Positions 25,093 to 33,692 of a stretch of DNA of 37,112 nucleotides are shown in pieces. The stretch's first letter is position 1, and each line of letters starts with the position of its first letter. The translations under genes and the position numbers were made by a program. A model generated the notes under the pieces. That model ran no database searches. It saw nothing but the letters and a program-made list of their open reading frames with translations, and had not been told where the DNA came from. The stretch lies in assembly GCA_900769325.1 (NCBI GenBank), contig CAAGGF010000088.1, positions 1-37,112 on the forward strand. Reading direction: 5' to 3'. This DNA comes from Spirochaetia bacterium. GTDB lineage: Bacteria; Spirochaetota; Spirochaetia; Treponematales; Treponemataceae.

Positions 25093-26880
25093 ATGAGTAA
25101 GAATACAGATTATTCAGTAGATGAAAATGATAAATCCGGCTTGATAAAAGAATTTATTTCTTCTTTTGATTATTTTACCAAAGAAGATAAAGAAAAAATT
25201 CTTTCTGCGTGGGATTTTCTCTGCGAAAATACTCAAGGAATGTTGCGCTCCTGCGGAAAGCCTTATTATCTTCACCCTTTGAGAATTTCTTACATTCTTG
25301 CTCAGTGCGGTTTTGACAGCGATTGTATCGTAAGCGGAATGCTTCACAGCTGCCAGGATTTTGATGTAAATTTCGAGCAAATCGAAAAAAGATTCGGTTC
25401 AGATGTAAAAAAAATTATCGACGGTACAAGCCGAATCATGAATCTTTCCACAAAAACGCAGAATCTTCATCAAGCCGACGCAATAAGAAAAATGCTTTTT
25501 GCAATGGTCGACGATGTCCGCGTAATTTTTGTAAAACTTGCCGATAAACTCGACAGAATGCGAAATATCCGGAATCTTGAACCTCTGTACCAAAGGCATC
25601 TTGCCAAGGAAGCTATCGATATTTGGGCACCTCTTGCAGACAGACTCGGTATGAGCACTGTAAAAAACGAACTTGAAGATTTAAGTTTAAAATATACAAA
25701 CCCGGACGCTTTTCAGCAGATAAAGGCTGTAATCAGTCAAAAAAAAGAAGAAAGGGCGGCTTATCTTGAATATGCAGTTTCTTCAATTCAAAACGAAGCA
25801 AAAAAAGCCGGAATTTCTGTGACGATTTCAAGCCGTGCAAAACATTTTTATTCTATTTACCAAAAAATGAGAAAGCGCAACAAGGAACCGGGAGAACTTT
25901 TCGATTTGCTTGCGTTAAGGGTAATCTGTGAAAAAAACAGCGAATGTTATACTCTAATTGGAATCGTTCATTCTTTGTGGAAGCCGCTTGAAGGTCGTTT
26001 TAAAGATTATATTGCAATGCCAAAATCAAACGGCTATCAGTCGCTTCACACAACCGTAATGTGCAAAGACCGCCCGCTTGAAATTCAGATTCGCACGCAA
26101 AAAATGCACGACATCGCAGAACACGGAGTTGCTTCTCACTGGCTTTACAAAAAGGGAATGAACCATGATTTGGTCGATGTAAAAAATCTTGGAATTTTCA
26201 ATCAGCTTCAGGAATTAAAAGTAAAAAATACAATCGATTCTGCTGTTTTCAATAATTTAAAAAATGATTTGCTCGAAGATAAAATTGTCGTTTTCACTCC
26301 AAAAGGCGAAGTAAAGCAGCTTCCGATTGGTTCGACGGCTATAGATTTTGCTTACGCAATTCATTCTGCAATCGGCGAAAAAATTGTCGGTGCAAAGGCA
26401 GATGGAAAGATAATTCCGCTAAGTCAGGAGTTAAAAAATACTCAGATAATCGAAATCATCACAAATCCAAATGCTCATCCAACGCAGAATCAGTTGAAAC
26501 TCGTAAAAAGTTCAAAGGCAAGGCAGAAAATCCACAGCTACCTTATGGCTCACGATCCTACATTTTCAGAGATTAATGCAAAGGATGAAAATTCTGATAA
26601 TCTTCAAAATTCAAGAAGAATTCACCACCGCGGAACAAAGAATTTAAAAAAGGTTCAGGATTCTTCTCAAAATCTCACCGGAAGAATCAAAATCGGGAAC
26701 ACTACAAATTTTATGATTACTTTTGCAAAGTGCTGCAATCCACGACCCGGAGATGCAATTTGCGGCTATGTTTCAAAAATGCGCGGAATTACGATTCACA
26801 GGGCGGACTGCTATACTTACAATAAAATTCAAGATTTGAGCAAAAGGTCTGTTGAAGTTTCCTGGGAAAATATTCCTTAA
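25093..26880 (+). CDS. rel: RelA/SpoT-family (p)ppGpp synthetase with degenerate hydrolase domain
   Basis: Stringent-response enzyme of 595 aa that transfers pyrophosphate from ATP to GDP or GTP. Domains: HD region (about 50-200), synthetase (about 245-370; RAKHFYSIYQKM, DLLALRVI, RFKDYIAMPKSNGYQSLHTT, EIQIRT), TGS (about 395-460), and a C-terminal Cys-rich/zinc-finger-like part (KCCNPRPGDAICGYV, HRADC). The hydrolase site is damaged: H61 and H85 remain, but the HD pair reads His85-Ser86, the following ED region reads CQDF, and the conserved Asn of LHNM is Arg155 (LDRM). Hydrolysis is therefore probably lost, while the synthetase RXKD motif of bifunctional enzymes is kept. The protein ends after the Cys-rich domain without the usual C-terminal ACT domain. 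GGAGG sits 6 nt before the ATG; a GTG at 25057 is rejected. Confidence 0.93.
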   Translation: MSKNTDYSVDENDKSGLIKEFISSFDYFTKEDKEKILSAWDFLCENTQGMLRSCGKPYYLHPLRISYILAQCGFDSDCIVSGMLHSCQDFDVNFEQIEKRFGSDVKKIIDGTSRIMNLSTKTQNLHQADAIRKMLFAMVDDVRVIFVKLADKLDRMRNIRNLEPLYQRHLAKEAIDIWAPLADRLGMSTVKNELEDLSLKYTNPDAFQQIKAVISQKKEERAAYLEYAVSSIQNEAKKAGISVTISSRAKHFYSIYQKMRKRNKEPGELFDLLALRVICEKNSECYTLIGIVHSLWKPLEGRFKDYIAMPKSNGYQSLHTTVMCKDRPLEIQIRTQKMHDIAEHGVASHWLYKKGMNHDLVDVKNLGIFNQLQELKVKNTIDSAVFNNLKNDLLEDKIVVFTPKGEVKQLPIGSTAIDFAYAIHSAIGEKIVGAKADGKIIPLSQELKNTQIIEIITNPNAHPTQNQLKLVKSSKARQKIHSYLMAHDPTFSEINAKDENSDNLQNSRRIHHRGTKNLKKVQDSSQNLTGRIKIGNTTNFMITFAKCCNPRPGDAICGYVSKMRGITIHRADCYTYNKIQDLSKRSVEVSWENIP

Positions 26881-26890
26881 AACAGGCGGT

Positions 26891-27160
26891 TTATACTCTG
26901 TGCATTGCAGAAAAAACTTTTTCGTTCATAATGTTGATTTGCACACCCATTTGTTCTGCTTTTGAATTGAGCTCGCTTCTTACCTGTTCCATGTCTAAAT
27001 CTGAATGTTCAAGATTTACCATCATCATCATGACGAAATTTCCGCTTAAAATTGTCTGTGTGATGTCTGCGATGTTTATTTTGTGTTCTGCAAGAAAAGA
27101 ACTGACATTTGCGATGATACCGACTTTGTCGCTTCCGACTACTGTAATAATTGCATTCAT
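26891..27160 (-). CDS. Stand-alone ACT-domain protein (UPF0237 family)
   Basis: An 89-residue single ACT domain, starting MNAIITVVGSDKVGIIANVS and containing the Gly-rich turn DKVGIIA and the strand NFVMMMMVNLE. This matches the small UPF0237 proteins, presumed ligand-binding regulators, often compared with amino-acid-sensing ACT domains. It is convergent with the Rel gene (10 nt apart) and on the other strand, so it is not a detached C-terminal ACT of that enzyme. TATATT lies 6 nt before the ATG, with TTGTAA 17 nt further up, so a leaderless mRNA is possible; GAAGA directly before the ATG is at best a weak ribosome site. The ligand is unknown. Confidence 0.88.
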   Translation of the reverse strand: MNAIITVVGSDKVGIIANVSSFLAEHKINIADITQTILSGNFVMMMMVNLEHSDLDMEQVRSELNSKAEQMGVQINIMNEKVFSAMHRV

Positions 27161-27166
27161 TCTTCA

Positions 27167-27195
27167 AATATAATGAAAAACGCAGGTTGTTACAA
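27167..27195 (-). promoter_or_regulatory. Predicted promoter of the ACT-domain gene
   Basis: Leftward TTGTAA (27195-27190), 17-nt spacer, TATATT (27172-27167), ending 6 nt before the ATG. The -35 matches four of six and the -10 five of six. Confidence 0.5.
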
Positions 27196-27224
27196 CAGCA
27201 CAAAAAGAGTTAAATTATAAAATG

Positions 27225-27253
27225 TTGGCAAAAGAAAATTCTATTGATATAAT
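27225..27253 (+). promoter_or_regulatory. Strong predicted promoter of the rhomboid gene
   Basis: TTGGCA (27225-27230), 17-nt spacer, perfect TATAAT (27248-27253). Six nt (TGAATT) separate the -10 from the ATG at 27260, so transcription should start at or next to the start codon. No Shine-Dalgarno is present. This is the clearest leaderless case in the window. Confidence 0.75.
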
Positions 27254-27259
27254 TGAATT

Positions 27260-27994
27260 ATGAATTTAAAGAAATTTAGAATAACTTACAATGCTCCTGT
27301 CGTTTTAACGTTTTGTATAATTGCGACGGTGATTTTTTTTCTTGGAAAATACTGTTTTACGGGGCTTACAGAAGCGTTCTTTGTAGTTCGCGGGAAAGGC
27401 TCTTCACAAATCCCTGATGCGTTCAGTTTTACAAATCCGCTTGATTATTTCAGGCTTTTATTCCATGTTTTTGGGCATACTGATTTTATTCATCTTTCCG
27501 GGAATCTGTGTTTTCTTCTTCTTTTGGGACCTGTTCTTGAGCAAAAATACGGTTCTGTCAAAATTCTTTTAATGATGATAATTACATCTTTAGTAAGCGG
27601 CTTTGTGAATGCAATTTTTCTTGTAAATCCGATGTGCGGGGCAAGCGACATAATTTTTATGATGATTCTGCTTGTTTCGTATACTTCAATAAATAAAACA
27701 GAAATTCCTTTGAGTTTTATACTGATTTTTATTCTGTATGTCGGAAAAGAATTTTACGCTGAAGCCGGAACGAACATTGCAACAGTTGCTCACATTGCAG
27801 GCGGAATTTGCGGAAGTCTGTTTGCGTTTATTTTTTCGCCCGATAAAAAAGAAAAATCCGTTTCTGTTTCAGAATTTTCAAAAAAATCTTCAAAATCAAA
27901 GCCTAAAAAAGAAACAAAACGCTCTTCTTCAAAAACTCAAAGTACAAGTTCCGATGACAGCGATTCTACAATCGTAGGTTCAATAGAACTTTGA
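27260..27994 (+). CDS. Rhomboid-family intramembrane serine protease
   Basis: A 244-residue membrane protein with about six hydrophobic segments. Family marks: HTDFIHLSGNLCFLLLLGPV followed by LEQKYG (the HxxxN loop/helix 2 region), catalytic Ser129 in CGASDI (GxSx motif), and catalytic His178 in VAHIAGGICGS. The usual GASG reads GASD here, which still keeps the Ser. The C-terminal 45 or so residues form a cytoplasm-like Lys/Ser-rich tail (KKSSKSKPKKETKRSSSK) ending in an acidic Ser stretch. It would cleave membrane proteins within the bilayer; the substrate is unknown. It is predicted to be translated from a leaderless mRNA. Convergent with the sirtuin gene, 4 nt apart. Confidence 0.88.
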   Translation: MNLKKFRITYNAPVVLTFCIIATVIFFLGKYCFTGLTEAFFVVRGKGSSQIPDAFSFTNPLDYFRLLFHVFGHTDFIHLSGNLCFLLLLGPVLEQKYGSVKILLMMIITSLVSGFVNAIFLVNPMCGASDIIFMMILLVSYTSINKTEIPLSFILIFILYVGKEFYAEAGTNIATVAHIAGGICGSLFAFIFSPDKKEKSVSVSEFSKKSSKSKPKKETKRSSSKTQSTSSDDSDSTIVGSIEL

Positions 27995-27998
27995 TATA

Positions 27999-28733
27999 CT
28001 AAATTTTAATCGATGAAAGCACTTTGCCGATTGATTCGTGAAAAACAAGATTTGCCCTTGAATCAAGAGAAGTTGAGCTTTTGTTGATTAAAACGATGTA
28101 TTTTCCGTGAAAATAATTTATGAGACCTGCTGCCGGGTAAACTGCAAGGGATGTTCCGCCGACTATCAAAAGGTCTGCTTCGCTTATAGCCTGAATTGAT
28201 TTGTCGATTATGGTGTCATCAAGGCTTTCTTCATATAAAACAACATCCGGCTTTACAATCGAAGAACATTCCGTGCACAAAGGAATTTTTTCAGGTGAAT
28301 TTTCTGAATCAAGAATGAATTCTACAGGATAAAATTTTCTGCATTTTGTACAGTAATTTCTGAGGGTGCTTCCGTGGAGTTCAAGGACATTTTTGCTTCC
28401 AACTTTCTGGTGAAGTCCGTCGATATTCTGCGTGATTACCGCTTTCAGTTTGTTTTTTTCTTCCATTTTGCTTAAAGCGATGTGGGCGGCGTTAGGCTGT
28501 GCATCTTTTGCGATGAGTTTTTCGCGGTAAAATCTGAAAAATTCTTTGCAGTTATGTTCGAAAAATGTTCTGCTTACGATTGCTTCTGGCGGATATTTCC
28601 ATTTTTGGCTGTAAAGTCCGTCTTCGCTCCTGAAATCAGGAATTCCGCTTTCCGTGCTGACTCCTGCACCTCCAAAGAAGACAATTTTTTCACATTCATC
28701 GTACATTTTCTGAAATTCTTCGATTTTTTCCAT
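27999..28733 (-). CDS. cobB: Sir2-family NAD-dependent protein deacylase
   Basis: Sirtuin of 244 aa that removes acyl groups from lysine side chains using NAD. Motifs in order: FGGAGVSTESGIPDFRS (19-36, NAD binding), TQNIDGLHQ (101-109), catalytic His120 in ELHGS, a zinc site with Cys128, Cys131, Cys153 and Cys156, and GTSLAVYPAAGL. The N-terminus is short, as in compact bacterial CobB forms. AGGA lies about 5 nt before the ATG. The gene starts just after the terminator of the upstream glgP gene on the same strand, so it likely has its own promoter or depends on readthrough. Confidence 0.94.
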   Translation of the reverse strand: MEKIEEFQKMYDECEKIVFFGGAGVSTESGIPDFRSEDGLYSQKWKYPPEAIVSRTFFEHNCKEFFRFYREKLIAKDAQPNAAHIALSKMEEKNKLKAVITQNIDGLHQKVGSKNVLELHGSTLRNYCTKCRKFYPVEFILDSENSPEKIPLCTECSSIVKPDVVLYEESLDDTIIDKSIQAISEADLLIVGGTSLAVYPAAGLINYFHGKYIVLINKSSTSLDSRANLVFHESIGKVLSSIKI

Positions 28734-28754
28734 TTTTCCTCTTGAACATTTTAC

Positions 28755-28820
28755 AAAAAAGGCTGCCTTTGTTTATGCCTTACAGTAGAAATTCTGTTTG
28801 CATATTTTAAGGCAGCCTTT
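28755..28820 (-). terminator. Terminator of glgP with a 12-bp stem and large loop
   Basis: Exact inverted repeats AAAGGCTGCCTT (28758-28769) and AAGGCAGCCTTT (28809-28820) enclose 39 nt. Read leftward, the stem ends in a T tract (A run 28755-28760 on the + strand). It begins 24 nt after the glgP stop codon. Its arm GGCTGCCTTTGT also occurs at 1674, ahead of the first amylase. Confidence 0.75.
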
Positions 28821-28844
28821 AAATTTGTTTAGACTTTAAATCTT

Positions 28845-31304
28845 TTATTTAGATTTAATTGGAAGTTTTTTTAATTTCCAGATGTCTTTTACATAATCTT
28901 CGATTGTTCTGTCAGAAGAGAATTTTCCGCTGTTTGCGATGTTTTTAAGACATGCTTTTGCCCATTTTAACTGATCTTTGTAGAGCACTTCAACTTTTTC
29001 CTGTGCTTTACAGTAAGCATCAAAGTCTGCAAGAACATAGTAAACATCTGCACGGTTTCCTTCTACGCCGTAAACAAGTGAATCGTGGAGTTCTTTGAAA
29101 AGCTGGTGAGTAGGGTCGTAAGTTCCGTCTACAAGCTGATTTACAACTTTTGCAAGAGCAGGATTTCTTTCAAGGTATTCCTGCGGGTTGTAGCTGTGTT
29201 CGCGTTCGATTTTCTGGATTTCTTCTGTTAAAAGTCCGAAAATGAAAGCGTTTTGTTTTCCGGCTTCTTCTACGATTTCGATGTTTGCACCGTCCATTGT
29301 TCCCATTGTGAGTGCACCGTTACACATGAATTTCATGTTTGATGTACCAGAGGCTTCAAGACCGGCTGTAGAAATCTGTTCAGAAACATCTGCTGCAGGG
29401 AAGATTTTTTCTGCAACTGAAACGCGGTAATTTTCTACGAATACAACATGAAGTTTGTCGTTTACGCGGCGGTCGTTGTTGATTCTTTCTGCAACTGTGT
29501 TGATGAGTTTGATGATTGCTTTTGCACGGCGGTAACCAGAAGCAGATTTTGCACCGAAAATGTAAGTTTTCTTTGCTGCCGATTCCTTGTATTTTGGATC
29601 TTCGAGCATTCTGTTGTAAACATACATGATGTGGAGAATGTTCATCAACTGGCGTTTGTATTCGTGAAGTCTTTTAACCTGAACATCGAAAATTGAATTT
29701 GGATCGATTGTTTCGTTTTGAGTGTATTTGAGGTATTCAGCGAGGCGAACTTTGTTGTTTGCTTTAATCTGAATTAATTCTTTAAGGCTCTTTTCGTCGT
29801 CGAGGTATTTTTCAAGACCTTTGAGAAGAGTTAAATCTTTTTCCCAGCCGTGACCGATTCTTTTTGTGATGAAAGAAGCAAGTTCCGGGTTAGATGATAA
29901 AAGCCATCGTCTTTGCGTGATACCGTTTGTTTTGTTGTTGAATTTTTTAGGATAAAGCTCGAACCAATCGTGGAGTTCTACTTCTTTGAGAAGTTTTGTG
30001 TGAAGTTCAGCAACACCGTTTACGCTGAAACTTGCGTGAATTGCAAGCCATGCCATGTAAACTTTTCCGTTGTTGATGATAGACATTCTTCCGTGACGGT
30101 CGTAATCGTTTGGATATTTTTCCCGAAGTTCGATGAGGAAACGGCGGTTGATTTCTTCTACAATCTGGTAAATTCGAGGTAAAAGTCCCTGGAAAATTTC
30201 GATTGGCCATTTTTCAAGCGCTTCGGCAAGAATTGTGTGGTTTGTGTATGCAAAAGTTTTTGTTACAACAGACCATGCATCGTCCCAGCCTACATTGTAT
30301 TCGTCCATAAGGATTCTCATGAGTTCCGGAATTGCAACTACAGGGTGTGTATCGTTCAACTGAATTACATGAAGGTCAGAGAATTTTCTGAAATCTGTTC
30401 CATAATCTGCTACATAATGGCGAACTAAATCCTGCAAAGAGGCAGAAGAGAAGAAATACTGCTGTTTAAGTCTGAGAGCTTTTCCTGAAGGACCTGAGTC
30501 GTTTGGATAAAGAACGGCTGAAACATTTTCTGCAGAATTTTGTCTTTCTACTGCACGGTTGTATTCCATATTGTTGAAAAGCTGAAGGTCGAAACCGTTT
30601 GGAGAAGATGCCTGCCAAAGTCTTAAAGTGTTTACTGTTCCAGTTCCGTAGCCAACGATTGGCATGTCGTAAGGAGTTGCAGTGATTTCTTCGGCATTTT
30701 CGATGTAATACTGGTCTCTTCCGTCTGGAGTTTTTCTGTAAGCGATGTTTCCACCGAATTTTACGGTAACTGCAAGGTCAGATCTTTTGATTTCCCACGG
30801 ATCGCGGTGTATAAGCCAGTTGTCAGGGTATTCAACCTGATAGCCGTTTTCGATTTTTTGTTCAAACATACCGTAGCGGTAGCGGATTCCGTAGCCGTGT
30901 CCAGGATAGTCTAAAGTTGCAAGTGAATCGAGGAAGCAGGCAGCAAGTCGTCCTAAACCGCCGTTTCCAAGACCTGCATCCGGTTCCTGGTCTTCAATCA
31001 TGTCGTAATCGATGTTCATGCCTTTGAGAACTTCTTTTACTTTGTCAGAGATTTCTGCATTAATAAGATTGTTGCTCAAAGCACGACCCATTAAAAATTC
31101 AGCAGATAAATAATATAGCTGTTTTGTAGGTTTCTTTTCATATTCATGGCGGGTTGCCATCCAATTTTCCATGATTACTTCAAGAGCAGATGCTGAAACT
31201 GCATCAAAAAGATCATGTTTGTTTGCCTGAGAAATATCTTTTCCGTACTGTCTTTTAAGACGGCCTTCAAGATTTTCCTTAAATTTTTCGGCATCAAATT
31301 TCAT
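28845..31304 (-). CDS. glgP: Glycogen/maltodextrin phosphorylase
   Basis: Cytoplasmic PLP enzyme of 819 aa that releases glucose-1-phosphate from alpha-1,4-glucans. The length and the whole sequence match the family: YYLSAEFLMGRAL, EPDAGLGNGGLGRLAACFLD, GYGIRYRYGMF, QLNDTHP, NGITQRRWL, VKRLHEYKRQ, and the PLP-binding block EASGTSNMKF with Lys658. The ATG at 31304 has GGGGGA at good spacing; a TTG 21 nt upstream is rejected. It lies 267 nt downstream of glgX in the same direction, but a promoter and hairpin-rich leader in the gap suggest separate control. It would work with GlgX on glycogen or imported dextrins. Confidence 0.96.
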   Translation of the reverse strand: MKFDAEKFKENLEGRLKRQYGKDISQANKHDLFDAVSASALEVIMENWMATRHEYEKKPTKQLYYLSAEFLMGRALSNNLINAEISDKVKEVLKGMNIDYDMIEDQEPDAGLGNGGLGRLAACFLDSLATLDYPGHGYGIRYRYGMFEQKIENGYQVEYPDNWLIHRDPWEIKRSDLAVTVKFGGNIAYRKTPDGRDQYYIENAEEITATPYDMPIVGYGTGTVNTLRLWQASSPNGFDLQLFNNMEYNRAVERQNSAENVSAVLYPNDSGPSGKALRLKQQYFFSSASLQDLVRHYVADYGTDFRKFSDLHVIQLNDTHPVVAIPELMRILMDEYNVGWDDAWSVVTKTFAYTNHTILAEALEKWPIEIFQGLLPRIYQIVEEINRRFLIELREKYPNDYDRHGRMSIINNGKVYMAWLAIHASFSVNGVAELHTKLLKEVELHDWFELYPKKFNNKTNGITQRRWLLSSNPELASFITKRIGHGWEKDLTLLKGLEKYLDDEKSLKELIQIKANNKVRLAEYLKYTQNETIDPNSIFDVQVKRLHEYKRQLMNILHIMYVYNRMLEDPKYKESAAKKTYIFGAKSASGYRRAKAIIKLINTVAERINNDRRVNDKLHVVFVENYRVSVAEKIFPAADVSEQISTAGLEASGTSNMKFMCNGALTMGTMDGANIEIVEEAGKQNAFIFGLLTEEIQKIEREHSYNPQEYLERNPALAKVVNQLVDGTYDPTHQLFKELHDSLVYGVEGNRADVYYVLADFDAYCKAQEKVEVLYKDQLKWAKACLKNIANSGKFSSDRTIEDYVKDIWKLKKLPIKSK

Positions 31305-31509
31305 TTGTTCCCCCATAAAAAGCAAATCATTTTTAAGAAACGCTTTTTATTCACATTTTAAAAGAATTCAAAATGTGCATTTGATAAGAGAGTTTGCACC
31401 GCAAACCTGTGAAAGTTTTTTAAACTTTGCACGATTTTTTTTAATTGACCTCAAAATTTAATGAGGTTTTCTCTATAGATACAATATAAAAAATAGAATT
31501 ATTTTTCAA
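31305..31509 (-). promoter_or_regulatory. glgP promoter and structured leader of about 170 nt
   Basis: Leftward TTGAAA (31509-31504), 17-nt spacer and TATTGT (31486-31481) give a start near 31474. The leader then holds four hairpins in a row: ACCTCA/TGAGGT (31467-31448), a stem with arms AAAGTTT/AAACTTT extended by GTGC/CAC with one bulge (31431-31408), GTTTGC-GGT-GCAAAC (31406-31392), and CACATTTT/AAAATGTG (31377-31352). On the opposite strand the second hairpin is followed by eight T residues (31435-31442), so it could end a small + strand transcript. No known riboswitch class was recognised. Confidence 0.45.
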
Positions 31510-31571
31510 TTGTTTCTATCAGTTTTAAGTTCTTAATAAAATTTATTTATAATAAGTCCTATTAAGAGAAT

Positions 31572-33692
31572 TTATTTTGCCATAAGCAAAAGACAACTGT
31601 TAGCAGGCAGAACATAGCGATTCTGGTCGTTCATTAATTCTTCTGCGCCGTCTTCTAAAATTGAATCTTCTCCTGAAATTGAAGTATCGATGACACGGTA
31701 CCATTTTTTGTTTTTTGACGGAGACGGAATTTTTAGCGTAATGTCGTAAATATCCGTGTTTGCCGCAAAGTAAAAATCGTTGTCGGCGCTTCCGTTTTCG
31801 TGGCGGCATGCTGAACCGTTGATTTTTAACGCAAGGAATCGCACGAGTTTTTCCCATTCAGGATTTTTTGCATCTGCATCGTACCATTCGATTTCTGGTT
31901 TGGAATTTGAGAAAAAGTCTTTTCTGCGGAATGCAGGATGATTTTTTCTTAAGCGAATGACTTTTTGCGTGAAGTGGAATAAGTCTGAATTTTTTGAAAG
32001 ACAGTCCCAGTCAACCCATGAAATTTCGTTGTCCTGACAGTAGCAGTTGTTGTTTCCGCCTTGAGTTCTGCGGAATTCATCCCCGAAAGTCATCATTGGA
32101 ACACCTTGAGAGATGAAAAGACATGTCATGAAATTTTTCAGCTTTTGAAGCCTTAATTTTTCTATTTTTGGATTTGAAGTTGCACCCTCAAAACCGTGAT
32201 TCCAGCTTAAATTGTCGTTGTTGCCGTCGCGGCCTTCTTCACCGTTTTGTTCATTGTGTTTGTTGTTGTAGGAAACAAGGTCATTCAGTGTAAAACCATC
32301 GTGAGCGGTCAGGAAATTTATTGAAGCAGAAGGAAGGCGTCCTGAATGGTTGAATAAATCTGAACTTCCGGCGATTCTTGTTGCAGCAGCAGTAGAAACT
32401 CCTTCGTCTCCGCGTATGAATCTTCGGATGTCGTTTCTGTAGCGGTCGTTCCATTCGCTCCATCTTCCGCCTGGGAAACCGCCGACAAAATATCCGCCGC
32501 CGCAATCCCACGGTTCTGCAATTATTTTTGTTTTTGAAAGAATCGGGTCTTCGGAAATTGCATTTGTTAAAAACGGAAACTGAAGGAACGAGGCATTCTG
32601 TGAGCGGCATAAAGCGGCTGCAAGGTCAAACCTGAAACCGTCGATATGCATTTCTGTAACCCAGTATCTTAAACTGTCTAAAATCATTTTTGTTACGACA
32701 GGATGACTTGCGTTTATGCTGTTTCCGCAGCCTGAAAAATTGTAGTAATACTGTTTTTCGTTTTCTGGAAGAAGGTAATATGCAGAATTTTCAAAACCGC
32801 GGTAGCAGAATGTAAGACCGTGTTCGTTTCCTTCTGCGGTGTGATTGTAAACTACATCTAGAATGATTTCGATTCCGGCTTTGTGAAGGGCTTTTACGAG
32901 TTCTTTAAATTCTTTTACAGTTTGACCCGGTGCCATATCTGAGGAATAAGTCGTTTTTGGTGCAAAAAAGCCGATTGTGCTGTAACCCCAGTAGTTTTTG
33001 AGTTTTTCACCTGTTTTTGGGTCGAAATTTCCGTTTTCGTTTTCGTCGAATTCAAAAATTGGAAGAAATTCGACGGCTGTTATTCCCAGTTGCTTGAGAT
33101 ATGGAATTTTTTCTATAAAACCTTTGTAAGTTCCTGGATTTTTTACGCCGCTTGAAGGGGATGCGGTAAAGCCTTTTAAATGAGTTTCGTAAATTATTGA
33201 TTTTTCAAGCGGAATGTTTAAAGGTTTGTCGCCTTCCCAGTCAAAATCTGAATCTGAAATTACGACGCATTTTGGAAAATTTGAAAGGTCTGAGAGCTTT
33301 CCGTTTTCGATTCCTGCAAGTCCGCGTTCTTTTTGAAGATTGTAAGACTGAAAAACTGAACCTTTTGTGAAAGCCTTGCAATAAGGGTCAAAAAGATATT
33401 TATTGAAATTGAACCTGTGTCCCTCTGGCGGATTGTACGGTCCGTCAACGCGGTAAAGGTAAAGTGAGTTTGGTTTTAAATCCTGAACATAAACATGCCA
33501 AATGCTTCCTGTTTTGTTTACTTCTGGATCAAGTTCGATAGATTCTATAGGAATTTTGTCTTCTGGAGAATCAAATAAATCAAGCACAATCCGTTCAGCA
33601 TTTTTACTGAATACGGCAAAATTAACGCCGTTGTGATAAGGCGTAGCCCCAAGCCATTTAGGATTTCCGGGCAGAATTTTATGCGAGTTCAT
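31572..33692 (-). CDS. glgX: Glycogen debranching enzyme GlgX (isoamylase-type GH13)
   Basis: Hydrolyses alpha-1,6 branches of glycogen or limit dextrins (706 aa). An N-terminal CBM48-like domain (about 8-110, with GATPYHNGVNFAVFSKNAE and DGPYNPPEGHRFN) precedes the GH13 barrel. Catalytic motifs: ILDVVYNHTAEG, GFRFDLA with nucleophile Asp356, AEPWD with acid/base Glu393, and TAHDG with Asp465. Further family marks are YNNKHNEQNGEEGRDGNNDN and FGDEFRRTQGGNNNCYCQDN. The ATG has no Shine-Dalgarno; TAAACT lies 7 nt upstream, so a short or absent leader is possible. It lies upstream of glgP and would clear the branch stubs that stop phosphorylase. No glgA, glgB or glgC is in the window. Confidence 0.94.
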   Translation of the reverse strand: MNSHKILPGNPKWLGATPYHNGVNFAVFSKNAERIVLDLFDSPEDKIPIESIELDPEVNKTGSIWHVYVQDLKPNSLYLYRVDGPYNPPEGHRFNFNKYLFDPYCKAFTKGSVFQSYNLQKERGLAGIENGKLSDLSNFPKCVVISDSDFDWEGDKPLNIPLEKSIIYETHLKGFTASPSSGVKNPGTYKGFIEKIPYLKQLGITAVEFLPIFEFDENENGNFDPKTGEKLKNYWGYSTIGFFAPKTTYSSDMAPGQTVKEFKELVKALHKAGIEIILDVVYNHTAEGNEHGLTFCYRGFENSAYYLLPENEKQYYYNFSGCGNSINASHPVVTKMILDSLRYWVTEMHIDGFRFDLAAALCRSQNASFLQFPFLTNAISEDPILSKTKIIAEPWDCGGGYFVGGFPGGRWSEWNDRYRNDIRRFIRGDEGVSTAAATRIAGSSDLFNHSGRLPSASINFLTAHDGFTLNDLVSYNNKHNEQNGEEGRDGNNDNLSWNHGFEGATSNPKIEKLRLQKLKNFMTCLFISQGVPMMTFGDEFRRTQGGNNNCYCQDNEISWVDWDCLSKNSDLFHFTQKVIRLRKNHPAFRRKDFFSNSKPEIEWYDADAKNPEWEKLVRFLALKINGSACRHENGSADNDFYFAANTDIYDITLKIPSPSKNKKWYRVIDTSISGEDSILEDGAEELMNDQNRYVLPANSCLLLMAK

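Noticed and set aside
26891..27160. ACT protein as the missing C-terminal ACT domain of the Rel enzyme split by a frameshift
   Set aside because: It is on the opposite strand and matches the small stand-alone UPF0237 family.
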